A stretch of 64,000 nt of DNA from Diabrotica undecimpunctata (GCF_040954645.1 NC_092803.1:63168484-63232483); one strand, 5' to 3'. Shown: positions 34,890-46,179, counted from the first letter of the stretch. Numbers and translations are program-made. The notes: generated by a model from the letters alone, not told the origin.

Positions 34890-36362
34890 AGCTCAGCTTA
34901 GAAGAAAAACAAAAAATAAAAATCATCAGAAAAATCCCCTTCCGAATCACTGTCTATTACAGTTATGACAAATTTTTCCATATTATTTTCCATTGATGCT
35001 AGTGGAACCAAAAATTCTTCTTTTGGCATGGTTGCATCGGCTTTGCCATTCAGTAGGAGGGAAAGTGGCAAAGAATTTTGTTCCCATTACTGATATTAAA
35101 TGTAATATTTTTTTATGCTACATACGATTTTAAGCTGGCCCAGACCAGCTCAATTGGATTAAGATATGGGTGATATGGAGGTAATCTTATAATTGTATGT
35201 CCATGTTTTATTGCGATCTCGTCCATTGCATAACGAACATATGCTGGGTTATGAATTTTTACTAAATCGTACAGTTCCGTCTTTAGCATACTATTGGTTA
35301 TTGGAATATTTCTGGCCTCTAACCATTTCTTTATTAATTCTTTTGTAGATGTTTATGTGGGTACCTTGTCAATTTGTTTATTCTGATAAGGTGCATTATC
35401 TATTACTTCAACACTTTGTGGAGGAAGATTGGGTATTAATTTGTTTCAGAACCACTTACAATAATTTTCAAAAGACATATCGTCGTTTTATTAACAGATT
35501 TAAAAATTAAGGCAACTCCTTGAACAAAACCACACTCACCACCAGCATGTAAAATAATCAAACAATTTCCTTTTGATGTTGTTTGCTTAATACCTTTATT
35601 CGAATCATCCATCACTCCAACTTTTGCGTGTCGTATGTGATGAGTGAATGTATGTTTCATCCATATATACTATAGGGCGACCTTCTTCTCGATACTTATT
35701 AACAGCTCTTGAATAGTGTATACGAAGCTTCTCAATGTCATGTCTTTCCATTAGAAGTCTTTGATTTGCTTTTGTTTCTCTCCAGCGGAAGCTAATGTCT
35801 CTTATAATTAATCTTAAAGATTCTCGACTACCTTGATAGCCTACAGTATCTCTGAATTTAGACAGAATATTGTTTAGCTGAGGTACTTCTGCATCGCTTA
35901 TACGCATATTATGAATAATACGCCTTAACACCCCTTTGTCGACGTCGTCAATAGTTTGCTTCTTTTTTTATTTTATAATATGTTTTCTTGGAGAGGAAAA
36001 CGAGGAGAATTCCCTGCAAGTACCCATTAGTGCTAGCATACATAATTAGATCACATGGGATGTAATGAAACGTCAGTTATGAAAAATGTGACGTTTCAAA
36101 ACTTTAAAATGCATTTAAAGTTAGGGGTTAGATAAAGGTATTTTTTACTACTTTCTATAAGACATACCTTGTTCAATTTTCGTTTGTTCAGCTGAGACTA
36201 TGTAAATTGTACTTTTGGAAACACCTGTCGCTGCTGCCACGCGCTTTTTTATGCAATGGTGAGGAATTGTAACACTTTCTTTATAAAAGCTAACACATTA
36301 GCAATTATTTCTCGACTTTGACTATTAACAGCCCGTCCGGATAATTTGCTCCTAAACTCCAT
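34890..36362 (-). pseudogene. DD82E transposase, copy 2, with intron
   Basis: On the minus strand ATG 36362 gives MEFRSKLSGRAVNSQSREII and a helix-turn-helix ending GVSKSTIYIV. An apparent intron (36014-36167) follows. Then VLRRIIHNMRISDAEV and DISFRWRETKANQRLLMER lead to the catalytic blocks VYMDETYIHSSHT, VEVIDNAPYQNKQ and LNPIELVWASLKSYV. Exactly 82 residues separate the second D and the E, counting one stop codon. The acidic C-terminus (ITVIDSDSEGDFSDDF) resembles those of copies 1 and 3. Frame breaks near 35610 and elsewhere, plus a TAA near 35350, disable it. TATA then CAGTGTGTCCC at 34807-34821 may be its left end. Confidence 0.82.
36014..36167 (-). other. Probable intron in DD82E copy 2
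   Basis: Minus-strand sequence CAAG|GTATGT at the start and TTGCAG|GG at the end bound 154 bases. The flanking parts hold the helix-turn-helix and the next conserved block, which otherwise lie in separate frames. Copies 1 and 3 do not show this gap. Confidence 0.5.
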
Positions 36363-36707
36363 GCTATAATATTAAATAACACTAATTTAGGTATATCTAC
36401 TTTTTTATATTACAATTATGCCTTACCTTTACAGTTTTTAATTTTAACAGATTTCTGAAAAGAACTTGCGCAGAAAATGGGTAAAACAAAATACCGCGAG
36501 TAAAGGAAACAATGCAACAGTGTAAAAATATCCAGCTCCTCACTGAATAACGTTTACTGCGCGAATGGTTTTGCTAGACCCTCACTTTCAAATTTGTTTC
36601 TGCGCGGTGACTTTTTAATTTCACGAGATATCTGTTTGTCACGATGCACGTAGAAGACGCTACAGCTGAGGCTGCTCAACAATTATAAACAATATTAATA
36701 ATTTCTA

Positions 36708-37177
36708 ATGGTCAACGAAGAAAGCTTTCTTAATTTCGATTTAGAATACCTAAAAGATCTTACGACCTCACAAGGTAAAATAATTAGATACGATGATAAA
36801 GAGTTTCAAATTGATGAGAATATGGACGAACCCAGATTCATAAGAGTTCGAATATTTTCTAGGTTTCGACAAGCTACAAAACACCAAATATTCACTTCCT
36901 AGAAGGTTGAATGGTTCATGAAGAAAACGATGAAGATAGGTTTGCAGAAGACCCAATTAGGGGACACTACTGTACCTGCCTATCTGGTGCGAGAACAGTG
37001 GGTACTTGTGCTTATATAACCCATGTGTTGTGGTTTTTAGGTTTTGCAAGACATCAAACCAATTTTAAGTATCCTGATAGGTCGTTACTTAACACCAGTT
37101 ATGATGCATATAACCGAAATCAGCAGAATCTGAACATACAGATAGTTGAAGATAACTTAAACTTGAATTTGCCATAA
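36708..37177 (+). pseudogene. SWIM zinc-finger transposase tail
   Basis: The first frame gives FDLEYLKDLTTSQGKIIRYD and later RIFSRFRQATKHQIF. It breaks near 36903, and a second frame continues with GHYCTCLSGARTVGTCAYIT and HVLWFLGFARHQ. C-x-C...C-x-H-type spacing with G-A-R-T-V-G-T-C-A is a SWIM finger, here with Y in place of the usual H. Such tails follow the nuclease domain in some THAP/Harbinger-related transposases (ISL2EU/IS4EU type) of insects and cnidarians. The nuclease is missing, apparently lost or replaced around the DD82E insertion. Confidence 0.7.
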
Positions 37178-37682
37178 GCGATTGAAATCTAGCATAACTA
37201 ATCGGACTAAGATCTTTCTTGTGCTTAATGTCTATTTGATGATTTTTTTTTCTAAAAAAGATATTTAAGAAACTCTGTGATAGTTAAGTTATTTTTGATG
37301 CAGCAATTGTCACTGCCGCGGTTCTTTATTTGTTTAATAATGATTCAGCGTTTCAGGTATGTATTCAATATCCGTGAAATGTGAGATATATTTTGCCTCT
37401 CTAGTAGCACCTGTCAGTGTGGGTGTTCCTTAGTTTTCCGAGCGTTTTAGTAGTTTTCTGAAGATAAGACTAAACTGCAGCTATGCTAGTATTAAATAAG
37501 TGTTGATTTGCGAAAATATGATAATTCTTATTTCTCTCTAGCAGCACATTTTCTATCGATGTTCTTTAGTTTTTAGACCTTTCGGCGGTTTTCTGAAGAG
37601 TAAAATATGACGTATCTATTTTTGACTACTGATTCATATTTCATATTCAGCGTGTAAATATGCATCAAGAAAATATGACGTA

Positions 37683-37779
37683 CTTGACGTACACTGAGCA
37701 CCTGAATCCAATAACTTTAGAACGCAGTAGGTTCAGAATAATAGTTTTTCAGACCTAGGTCCCATTGACTTTTTTAATC
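37683..37779 (-). repeat. Right 97-bp terminal inverted repeat
   Basis: Starts at CTTGACGTAC on the + strand and mirrors the left end across its full length with scattered mismatches. Confidence 0.85.
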
Positions 37780-37829
37780 TACGTACTGAGAACTATCATT
37801 TTTTTTACGGCTACTGCCGTAAGTTTCCA

Positions 37830-38878
37830 CTTATAGAGGATTTAATGGTAAAGAAAAGAAATTGCAAATTTTTCTCAACATTGGACATAAACTCTGCTTT
37901 TTGGACAATCCCTATGCGCATTACAGATAGGCACAAAACTGGATTTGTTACACAAGAAGGACACTTTTAATGGACTTGTTTACCGTTTGGGCTAAAAACA
38001 TCTCCAGCAATATTCCAAAGAATAATGTGTAACATAATAAGAAAACACAAACTTGCAGATTTCACAGTGAGCTACATAGATGACAATACTCATTTTTTCA
38101 AAATCATTCCAGGAACATATCAGCTATCTAGTACAACTATTTAAAGCAATCAAAAGTGAAGGATTTAGATTAAAATTTGTAAAATGCATGTTTTCAGCTG
38201 AATCAGTAAAATACTTTCCAATACCCAAACACAGAAAAATGTTAGACAGTTTCTAGGGAAGATAAATTTTTATCATAAATATGTGCCAAAAATAGCAATA
38301 AAATTGGATCCTTTGCATAATCTTCTGAGAAAAGGTCAACAATTTAATTGGACTAAAGAATGCCAAAAAACATTTGAAGATTTAAAACATGTATTATTAA
38401 CTCAACCTGTACTAACTATTTTGATTCAACTCTACCGATACACATATATACTGATGCTAGCTTACTAGGAATAGCAGGGGTGCTAAAACAACCACAGGAA
38501 AACCATGAAGAAAAACCAGTGGCCTATTTCTCAAAGAAACTATATGAAGTACAGAAGAGGAAAAAAGCTATATACCTGGAGTACCTGGCAATTAAAGAAT
38601 GTGTTAAATATTGGCAACATTACTTAATAGGTAAGAAATTTACTGTTTTTTCTGACCATAAGCCCAGAACAGATAAAGAACTAGGTGATTTAACATATTA
38701 TTTATCGCAATATGATTTTGTGGTGAAATATTGCCCTGGAAAATATAACTTAGAAGCTGACTGCCTTAGCAGAAATCTTGTCTTAGAACCCGATGAAAAT
38801 ATGGAGGAGCAGTTGAAAGTTACAAATTTGATAACTCTTGAAGATATATTGAAAGACCAAAAAAAAATAAAGATATAA
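37830..38878 (+). pseudogene. Gypsy reverse transcriptase and RNase H
   Basis: Across broken frames the reverse transcriptase shows FFSTLDINSAFW, KTGFVTQEGHF, LPFGLKTSPAIFQRIM and the catalytic VSYIDDN, with F-K-I replaced by a frame break. RNase H follows: IYTDAS at about 38440, then from 38480 PVAYFSKKLYEVQKR, EYLAIKECVKYWQHYL and FTVFSDHKP, and the tail CPGKYNLEADCLSRN. A stop near 37968 and a shift near 38080 among others disable it. The order and motifs are unmistakable. Confidence 0.85.
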
Positions 38879-38989
38879 AACGTAATAATAAACTAGCAAC
38901 TAAAATAGTAAGAGGAAAGAAAAAAATTATTCTAACCGAAGATTATAGCATACAATTTTTAAAAGATGTACATAGAAACTTGTAATATA

Positions 38990-39956
38990 GGAATATAGGA
39001 ATTGAAATATAGGAATAAAACAAATGCATATGATGATAGGGCCATACTATACGGCTAAAAATTTAACTAAAAATATAAAGGAAATCTGCCAAAGCTGTGC
39101 AGTATGTACTAGAAACAAATCAAGAGGACTAGGAAAATTTGGATTAATGTCACATTTAGGTCCAGCCACAAAACCTTTCGAAATTATTTCCATAGACACA
39201 TTGGAAGTTTTGGGGGTTCTCGATCTACTAAAAAATATTTGCATCTTCTAGTGGATCACTTTACACGATATGCATATATCCTAACATCGAAAACTCAAAC
39301 AGCAAATGATTTTATTAAACTTGTGAAAAACATATCAGAGACAGATCAGATTGGTATGATTCTAACAGACCAATACCCAGGAACAAATTCAAAAAATTTT
39401 AAAAATTTTATAGATGAAAAATGTATACCAATAATCTTCACTGCCACAAATTCACCATTTTCTAACGGCTCAAATGAAAGATTAAATCAGACCCTAATTA
39501 ATGAAATCAGATGTAAAATTAACGAAAAAGAACAAAAAAACTGCTTGGACAACAATAGCACAAGAATGTGTGTGCAAATACAATGAAACAGAACATACTG
39601 TCACTGGTTTCGCACAATCATACTTAATGTGTGGCAAAAATGTTGCAATGTTGCCAAATGAACTAAAAAAATTAACATCTGAGGAAGATTGGATTCGTAA
39701 TAGAAATATTGCTCTAGATAGAAAGATCAAATCTCATAATTATAATAAAGAAAATTATGACAAAAACCGTAAACATTTTGATTTCAAGATAGGTGATTTG
39801 GTATATGTAGAAAATGGAAACAAATTAATCAGGAACAAACTTGACGAACTGAAAATAGGACCATATGAAATTACGGAAAAATTGTCAAATTCAATTTACA
39901 GAATAAACCTGAACCGAAGAACGCAGAGTCCAATCTGTTCCACATATCCAAGCTGA
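38990..39956 (+). pseudogene. Gypsy integrase, frameshifted
   Basis: Three overlapping frames carry the parts in order: the zinc-binding ICQSCAVCTRNK, the first catalytic aspartate of EIISIDTLEVLG, LLVDHFTRYAYILTSKT, the second aspartate of GMILTDQYPG, and FSNGSNERLNQTL with the catalytic glutamate. The C-terminus has FDFKIGDLVYVENGNK. Frame changes lie near 39225 and 39530. All three D, D and E positions are still present although the gene is broken. Confidence 0.85.
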
Positions 39957-40044
39957 CTCCAATCTCAACATCTGAAGATGAAAAACAAGATGAAGAAGAC
40001 GTAGACGATTACTAAACTTTGAAGGCATGAATATTTTCTTCTCT

Positions 40045-40055
40045 GGAAAAGGGGA
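40045..40055 (+). other. Polypurine tract
   Basis: GGAAAAGGGGA lies directly before TGTAATG, the expected primer site for plus-strand DNA synthesis of an LTR retroelement and the mark of where its 3' LTR begins. Confidence 0.8.
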
Positions 40056-40378
40056 TGTAATGAAATTATAATTTCATCATTCAAATATTGCCATGCTCTA
40101 CCGAGCACATTATCTGGAATATTAGACACAACCACTTCTGTCATCTTTATATTTAAAAACTTATCACCTTATCAGATTTTATTTTGTGGTTAAGAATGTT
40201 AAACATCCAGAGTTAGTGACATTAAATGTCGTTTCTTTAATTTCAAGTAAAATTTTGTGTAAATAATGTAAATAGAACATGTTTTAATAAATCTTTAATT
40301 TCAGAAACGTTGATTTTTATGTTTACGTAGCTGTTCCTACATACCACTATAAAATTCTGATTTGTTACATATAAAGTA
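40056..40378 (+). repeat. 3' LTR of the gypsy relic
   Basis: It begins TGTAATGAAATT right after the polypurine tract and has AATAAA near 40287. The right edge is placed at TTGTTACA (40378) because LTRs of this kind end in ACA; TTCCTACA near 40341 is an alternative. No 5' partner is in the window to settle it. Confidence 0.6.
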
Positions 40379-41097
40379 TCAGTCATTCGCAAATGCGGCG
40401 ATACTAATCACAGATACTAAATGGATGCTATCAACATGTTTGTTAAGCTAAGAAGCTTATTGGAAAGCTCTTCAAACAACATACGCATGAGAGTGATACT
40501 GAACTGTTAAGTTAACATTCGGTTAATAATGTAGGTAAAATTTACTGACAGCAATATGGCCTCGTAAGAGTAACTCTACTAGTAGTTCTCTTAATAGCAT
40601 AAGTTGTTAATGACTAAATACATTCTTCTTCTTGCATATTGGTAAATCATTATGTAAGATATCACCAAAAATCTTATAATTATTAAATATATTATATGAC
40701 ATTTTTGTTTATTGAGTATGTTTTGATTAAGGTAAATATTTCAAGCGTTCGGCTGAATAACGGTCAGATTTATTGTTCAGGAAATTGCTTGTTTTGAATT
40801 TGATGGCGAAAATCTAACATAGACCTTAATTCTAGAATAATTTACAATACAAGTCGTTTATTTTATGAAATAAAATTATTACGTGTTAATATAAATAAAT
40901 TGATAAAAACAGAAACTGTAATAAAAAACAAACATTAATATCGTAAAAGCTAATTTCTGTGACAGTGATTTATAAAACTCTGTATATTCACTAACTGTTC
41001 ATGTATTATCATTTGTAATAAATCCATTTTTTTTAATAATGGGGACTAGCTCAGTATAAACTTGTTGTAATTCTTAAGGTTCCTTGTTGACCTTTAT
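40379..41097. other. No recognisable gene
   Basis: AT-rich DNA between the gypsy LTR and piggyBac relic 3. Nothing was identified. Confidence 0.5.
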
Positions 41098-41319
41098 TTA
41101 ACCTTCCTACTCTCCCGAAGCAAATATTACAATCTTTGTCTATGGGTACGGGTGGACCCAGTGGATAAAACTCATAGCTGTTGTGAATTAAATTCCAATT
41201 TTTTATTATTAATTCGTAGAAGCTTTTGTAGTTTCATGTTATCGATGTAAAAAAACTAAAAACATTTTTTTTGTAATAAAAAATATAATAAAACTTTATA
41301 TTCAATTAAAATTATATAT

Positions 41320-42725
41320 TTATTCAATGCAACTTTTACAAAAGATATTTGAATGATCAGGACAACTAAACCTCTTACATGCTTGACATCTTGTACGAGA
41401 TTTTCTGTCTTTTTCCCATCCGCGGTCTTTACACCTTTCATTTTTTTGGGCTTTCATTTGCATTTCCACTTGTTCCAGCTACTGCATGTAAATTTATTTG
41501 GATTTTTTGTGGAACGTTTGTTTTCATTCAGGTAGTTTGGCATTTTTCTGGTGAATTATTATGCTATGTCTAGTTTCTTATGTTCTTGCAATGACACCTG
41601 ATCATCTAAATGCATCGAGGACAAAAGAATAACAGATTTACCCTTTTTAGGACTATATGAAACTAAAGTCAGATTCTTCTGAAACCCAAAAATTAATGAT
41701 AGGGCTTTTTTACTTTTACTTTGTAGAAATTCAACTGAAATAAAAGTTTTGTACTTTTGTAACGTTCCAATTAGTATTAGTTTACGTGTTAATAATTCAG
41801 TCGCTAAATTGTAGTCAATAAGCAAAATATCCGTGGTTATATTTCGCTCAGAATTCTGAAGATCGTTTATAAGTCGTAAAACCACATTTCTGCCCTGATG
41901 TAAGTCACGGGGCTGATTTTCTCGTTTCCTGTATATACTTCTGCACAATACACATACTCAGTTTTGACATCAGATAAATGCCAAAATTAAATTCCATATT
42001 TCCCACGTGGTTTTGTTGGAATATACTGTCTGAAGGGACACTTACCTCAAAATGGCACAAATTGTTCGTCGACAGTGAGGATTTTATATGGAACAAACAT
42101 TTTTGGAAGTTGTGTTTAATACACAAATAAATAAAAAAAACTTTTAATTGGAGCTAACTTGTCGTGCCTCCGTCGAATAGATCTATCCCCTTTATTTTAT
42201 CAAATAGCAAAAAGCAACTGATGTTACAAAGTCGTTTCACAGACATAGTAGCTCTAAAAATGGGCCTACCATCAGAATTGCTCCAAAGTTCCTTTATGAA
42301 CACCAACCAGAAGAAGTGAATAAAAATGCAAAATTTCGAGTTAATTTATTTTATAACTGTATTGAAAGTATTTACTTATTAAAGCTTCTTACTCTTTCAG
42401 TAATATTTCTTTTACAGTTAACATTTTTTTCATTACATATGCGACCACGTTCTCTGTTAGTTTCCACTAAGAGTAAATTGAGCATTTCATCAGTAAAAAA
42501 CAATCTCATTGAAGATATAGGCTCATCGGTAATTCGTTGAGTGGCATATCTGGTGGGACCTGGCACAAGATTTAGTATATTGATGGATCTAAACAATAGA
42601 CAATGCAATTAGTAAAACCCACAAATTTAGTAAGAGAATATGTGTAGCACTTGAGCCACCACTTACCTTACACGTGACTGAGCTGGTGGATATTCCTCTT
42701 CCGTGAGTCCTCTCCTGGAGCTCAT
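41320..42725 (-). pseudogene. piggyBac transposase 3, with probable intron
   Basis: ATG 42725 gives MSSRRGLTEEEYPPAQSRV, a typical piggyBac start, then an apparent intron (42589-42666). The next exon reads LNLVPGPTRYATQRI and LLFTDEMLNLL-like residues. Later blocks, in several frames, are PFRGKCPFRQYIP-like residues near 42050, NITTDILLIDYNLATELLTR (the catalytic D-N-F-F region altered to D-I-L-L), LIGTLQKYKTFISVEFLQSK and SLIFGFQKNLTLVSYSPKKG. The C-terminus keeps a complete cysteine-rich domain (CKDRGWEK, RCQACKRFSCPDH, FCKSCIE). A stretch between about 42130 and 42370, plus the part between 41559 and 41480, is damaged or missing. Confidence 0.83.
42589..42666 (-). other. Probable intron in piggyBac 3
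   Basis: Minus-strand GTAAG|GTAAGT and TTGTTTAG|ATCC bound 78 bases. Joining the flanks puts an ATG-led exon in phase with the next conserved block. Consensus sites and frame agree; there is no transcript. Confidence 0.6.
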
Positions 42726-43099
42726 TTTTTAGCAAGCGCTTGATATTCTGTTGAAAATAGAACCCATAAAATCCAATCACCCTTCTCAGAAAAATAAACA
42801 AAACAAACATCACGTACATTTAGAAACACTTCTGGGTACAGGTAGACCCATAAACAACAGATGTGTTTCTTTCACTTCAAAGAAAACCAAACGGATATTT
42901 CAAAACGCAAATACGTTAAATTGTATATAAACCTTATCTTAAGGATATCATGAAACATCACGTCTCAAATTTACGATATAATAAATACATAAACATTTGA
43001 ATTTTACTACTGGGTCCAGGCGTACCCAGACACAATACAAAGGTGAATGTAGTCCATTATAAGAATATTATAAGAACAATTTAAGAAGACCAATTTGGA

Positions 43100-44110
43100 C
43101 TTAGAAGACTGCGAATTGCAACCAGCACGAGTGATCAGCGACAAGAAGATAAGATTTAACACCAACCAGAAAACAGGAATGGTCATTCTCCACATCTTGA
43201 ATGCAAACGACACGGTCTGGAAGAAAGCCCTCATTTACAAGATAGACAGGGCTAGATTGTCCCATTATTTAGTTAATACATGTGACACATGTTTATCTAA
43301 CAAAATATTTTAAGTTTAAGGTGACCCAACCATGTCCAGCAATTAAGAAGTTCATGAAAAGATATCTTAGGGTACTATTTTATACAACATTTTTGTTTTA
43401 GATTTACCAACAGATGCAAAAACAAGTACTACCCTATACCCAGACGATACGTCAATTTAGAAACGGCAGAAAAATCATCCAGACCCAAAAAAATCACAGA
43501 CAACAAAATGAGAAGACACCACAATTTATCATCTTTACGTAGCAATAAAATCCACCAGTTGTCAAACTCACGATGAGAGAAAACGTTATACAAGCAGAAG
43601 CATCCGTCAAGTACTTAGGAGTCAATCTTGACAAAAAATTAAACTTTAAGAAACACGTTTAAAACACCAAGGTTAAAGCATTTTTAGCAAAAAGACTAAT
43701 TTATCCTTATATTTTCAGGACAAGTTACCTATCGAAGTCCAAGAAGATCCAATTATACCAGGCCTACGTTAGGTCGGTGATTTTATTTGCAGTCCCCGTT
43801 TACATTGCATCCAGCAGTGACCAACTGGAAGAAATTAGAGAGAACAGAGACGTCTTGTTACAGGCTAATCAACGGCTCGACGTAGGAAGGCCGAATTTCG
43901 AACGAAACCATCAGAGAAAGGCTCCAGTACACATCACTGAGAGAGATGGCTGAAAACAGGACAAAATACTTCTTCCACTAAGCCACAAGAAGACTCTTTA
44001 TGACCAGAGATATCCTGATTCTAAGACGCATACAGAGGATGTACAGAAATAAACCTAGACTGATCGATCATCTCATCAGGGTCTAGCCAGGTGGTTTCTG
44101 AAAACTACTA
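43100..44110 (+). pseudogene. Jockey-like LINE relic
   Basis: Frames give ANDTVWKKALIYKIDRARLS (from the F-D-x-V-W reverse transcriptase block), YPDDTSI for the catalytic site, then LGVNLDKKLNFKKHV, FRTSYLSKSKKIQLYQAYVR and SVILFAVPVYIASSSDQLEE, and the end RERLQYTSLREMAENRTKYF. Stops and shifts occur about every 100-150 bases. The typical Jockey ending places this firmly in that clade. Confidence 0.75.
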
Positions 44111-44489
44111 ATCAGGAAAGCAGATATGATGCCAAAATATGTACATACAGAAAAAGTTGCCAAGAAGTCAATGACAAGAACAATGTGAATCACACAGTAG
44201 ATGGTGCATATGCGGTACACCATAAGAAAAAATACCTACTAAAATATCTTAGGTTTAAAATATGTTAAGTATGAAATGTTAAATTTTATTAAGGCATCAA
44301 ATGTTTTTACTTTTATTCTTATATACTCGAGTTTTTACAAATCTCCCTGATGAAAGGTGTAAATTCTTAACACGTACGTGTAGTATATTGAAACTCGAAT
44401 TAAAAAGAAACGCGATTATCGACATTCATTTTAACATCTTTACTCTACGTAAAGAGTGTAAAGGATGTTATTTTGTAAGGGTAAACTAA

Positions 44490-44690
44490 AATGCAAGACC
44501 AAAAGGAAGGCCACGGAAAAGGTGAGAGGCTAAAGTGATAACGGACACGCAAAAATTGCTAGACGTGAGAACTTCGAGAAGGTCGGCACGGGACCGGCAA
44601 GGTTGGAGGCATAGGTTGGAGGAGCCAAGGCTCGATTTGGCCTGTAGCATCATTGGAGAGAGCAAAAAACTGAAGTGAGATGAAGTAAAC
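44490..44690 (+). pseudogene. LINE C-terminal scrap
   Basis: RPKGRPRKR then TSRRSARDRQGWRHRLEEPR resembles the R-P-R-x-R-W ... A-x-D-R-x-x-W ending of insect LINEs. It is short, 5' truncated and ends in an AAGTRAA-rich tail just before the TTAA of piggyBac relic 4. Confidence 0.55.
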
Positions 44691-44799
44691 TAAAATAGAT
44701 GAAGTAAAATGAATGCTGTATTAACTTATAGAAAGACTTTAATAAAAATCAAAGTTAACCCGCGATCGGTACCGCTTAATTTCCCGCCGTAGGTACAGT

Positions 44800-46179
44800 G
44801 TTTCTGCAATATGCTCTTTACATACGGATTTCAAACATGTATGACATCGGTGCTGAGTAAATCTGTTTTGTCTCTTCGGACAAAAGAAACAACAAAGTTT
44901 CGCATTCGCATCATTTAGTTCGGCAGCATTAACTGGAATAGCTTTATTTCCTAGAATATTTCTAATTTTTTGCCTTAGTGGAATTGTCAGTGATGTAATA
45001 CTTGATCGACGAACAATATGGGGCTTCGTAAGTTGCTTAGCAAGATCTGTCAGATATATTCTTCGTTTGAGCTTTGTGTCTGTGTAAGAACCTCTCGCTT
45101 GTTCTTACGTAATTTGCCAACTAACGTTATACGGTGGTTGTGTACCAAGTCATTAGCCAAATATACAGGTGTAAAGTAATTGTCCATAGTTACATTTCGT
45201 GCAGTCATCATCATCATTCAATCTTCGCTTATCCACTGCTGGACATAGATCTCCCTCATAATTTTCCATTTCGTGCAGTACCACTACAATATATTAAAAG
45301 TCTTGTTACAACACTACGGGCATCGGTCTTTAGTTCATATGGACCAGTTGGTTTACCTGCATAAATTTCAATGTCCTGTGTATAAAACATTCGAGAGTCT
45401 ACAACAGCGTAGATTTTTATGCCATATTTTGCAGGTTTATTTGCAGTTATGTAACTACCCACCGAGTAATGTTGTAAATACTTCCCAACAAAGTTATCCA
45501 GAACGTATCGCACAGGCGCCAAATGATCTTCTTGGACTCTTTTACTCTAGATTCAATATCATCAAACTTAATAGCTTCTGTCAAAGAGTGAAAATGGCGT
45601 TCTGACATAGTAGCAGCAAAGTATTCTGGGGCCGTTCCGTCCGTGCTCCAAAGTTCTAAAGTATTTAAATGTTGGGCTCTTTGTACACCAGTAAGATATA
45701 AAAGCACGACAAATGCACTCATCTCGTCAAAATCTGTAGGACTGTAATGTTTTGCGTTGCTGGTGAGTCCAATTTTTTTGAAGTTTCTCGTTAGTACAAT
45801 CTGTAGTATATTGAATGATTTCATCCGAGAAATAAAGTTTCCAACAATCCAATATTGTTTTGGCTTCTTTTGCAACTCCTTTTACACCTGGTATCGGTGT
45901 AACAACATTTTGAGGGCTGGTTGTTCCAACTTTGTTTTGAGTTTTGTGCACTAACCATTTAGTACCATCCTTACCAGTATAATAGGGACCACTTCTTTCA
46001 GATCTTTCTAAATTTGATTTTGTAGAGGCAGGGCCTTGTACATTCTCTTTATCTATTTCAGTTGAGAAAGCGGCCTCTGAAACATCTGTGTCCGATTGAT
46101 CGACTTCATCTTGTTGCATATCATCTTCTATAGCCTCCCAAAGGGCTAGTAAGCGTTGCTGTTCCCTCTCCTACGCCAT
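44800..46179 (-). pseudogene. piggyBac transposase 4
   Basis: The start is MA-stop-EREQQRLLALWEAIEDD: a TAG at 46171-46173 replaces the tyrosine codon seen in relic 2 (MAYEREQ). Then follow an acidic region, a shift near 45780, FDEMSAFVVLLYLTGVQRAQ and LNTLELWSTDGTAPEYFAAT, a shift near 45500, and ANKPAKYGIKIYAVVDSRMF. Beyond the small LINE insertion the frame resumes at RNVTMDNYFTPVYLANDLV (catalytic aspartate) and HRITLVGKLRKNKRE. The end is degraded but includes FVVSFVRRDKTDLLS-type residues. Several deletions explain the short element. Confidence 0.83.
45206..45266 (-). mobile_element. 61-bp LINE 3' end insertion
   Basis: CATTTCGTGCAGT (13 bases) is duplicated on both sides (45193-45205 and 45267-45279). 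The insert on the minus strand reads ...GGGAGATCTATGTCCAGCAG TGG... and ends in ATGATGATGATG, the extreme 3' end of a LINE family with an ATG-repeat tail like that at 7825. It sits in the transposase just before the catalytic block, and removing it with one target copy restores the frame. Confidence 0.88.

Larger units (their letters stand above)
34184..37779. mobile_element. DNA transposon with 97-bp inverted ends
   Basis: The first and last 97 bases are inverted copies with a few differences; both begin GATTA.AAAA.TCAATGGG and contain ACCTAGGT, AACTATTATTCTGAA and AAAGTTATTGG. TA stands at both edges (34182-34183 and 37780-37781). The interior has the tail of a SWIM zinc-finger transposase on the + strand and a DD82E element copy on the - strand that entered later. 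The family could be ISL2EU/IS4EU-like, from the SWIM tail; that is a tentative reading. Confidence 0.75.
37782..40378 (+). mobile_element. Ty3/gypsy LTR retrotransposon relic
   Basis: Only the 3' half of pol and the 3' LTR remain; gag, protease and the 5' LTR are absent and the left edge coincides with the end of the SWIM-type element. Domain order reverse transcriptase, RNase H, integrase, then polypurine tract and LTR is that of Ty3/gypsy. Each domain is split by stops or frameshifts. The missing 5' part may lie left of the SWIM element at 34182 if that element inserted here, but no gypsy coding sequence could be recognised there. Confidence 0.8.
41102..43042 (-). mobile_element. piggyBac relic 3, right end unclear
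   Basis: TTAA at 41098-41101 and CCTTCCTACTCTCCCG mark the left end. A subterminal inverted pair, CTTTGTCTATGGGTACGG... at 41134-41162 and its mirror at 43009-43042, encloses the gene, and a third similar motif sits near 42830. The outermost right end with TTAA could not be found, so the element is probably clipped where a Jockey relic begins. Confidence 0.7.
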
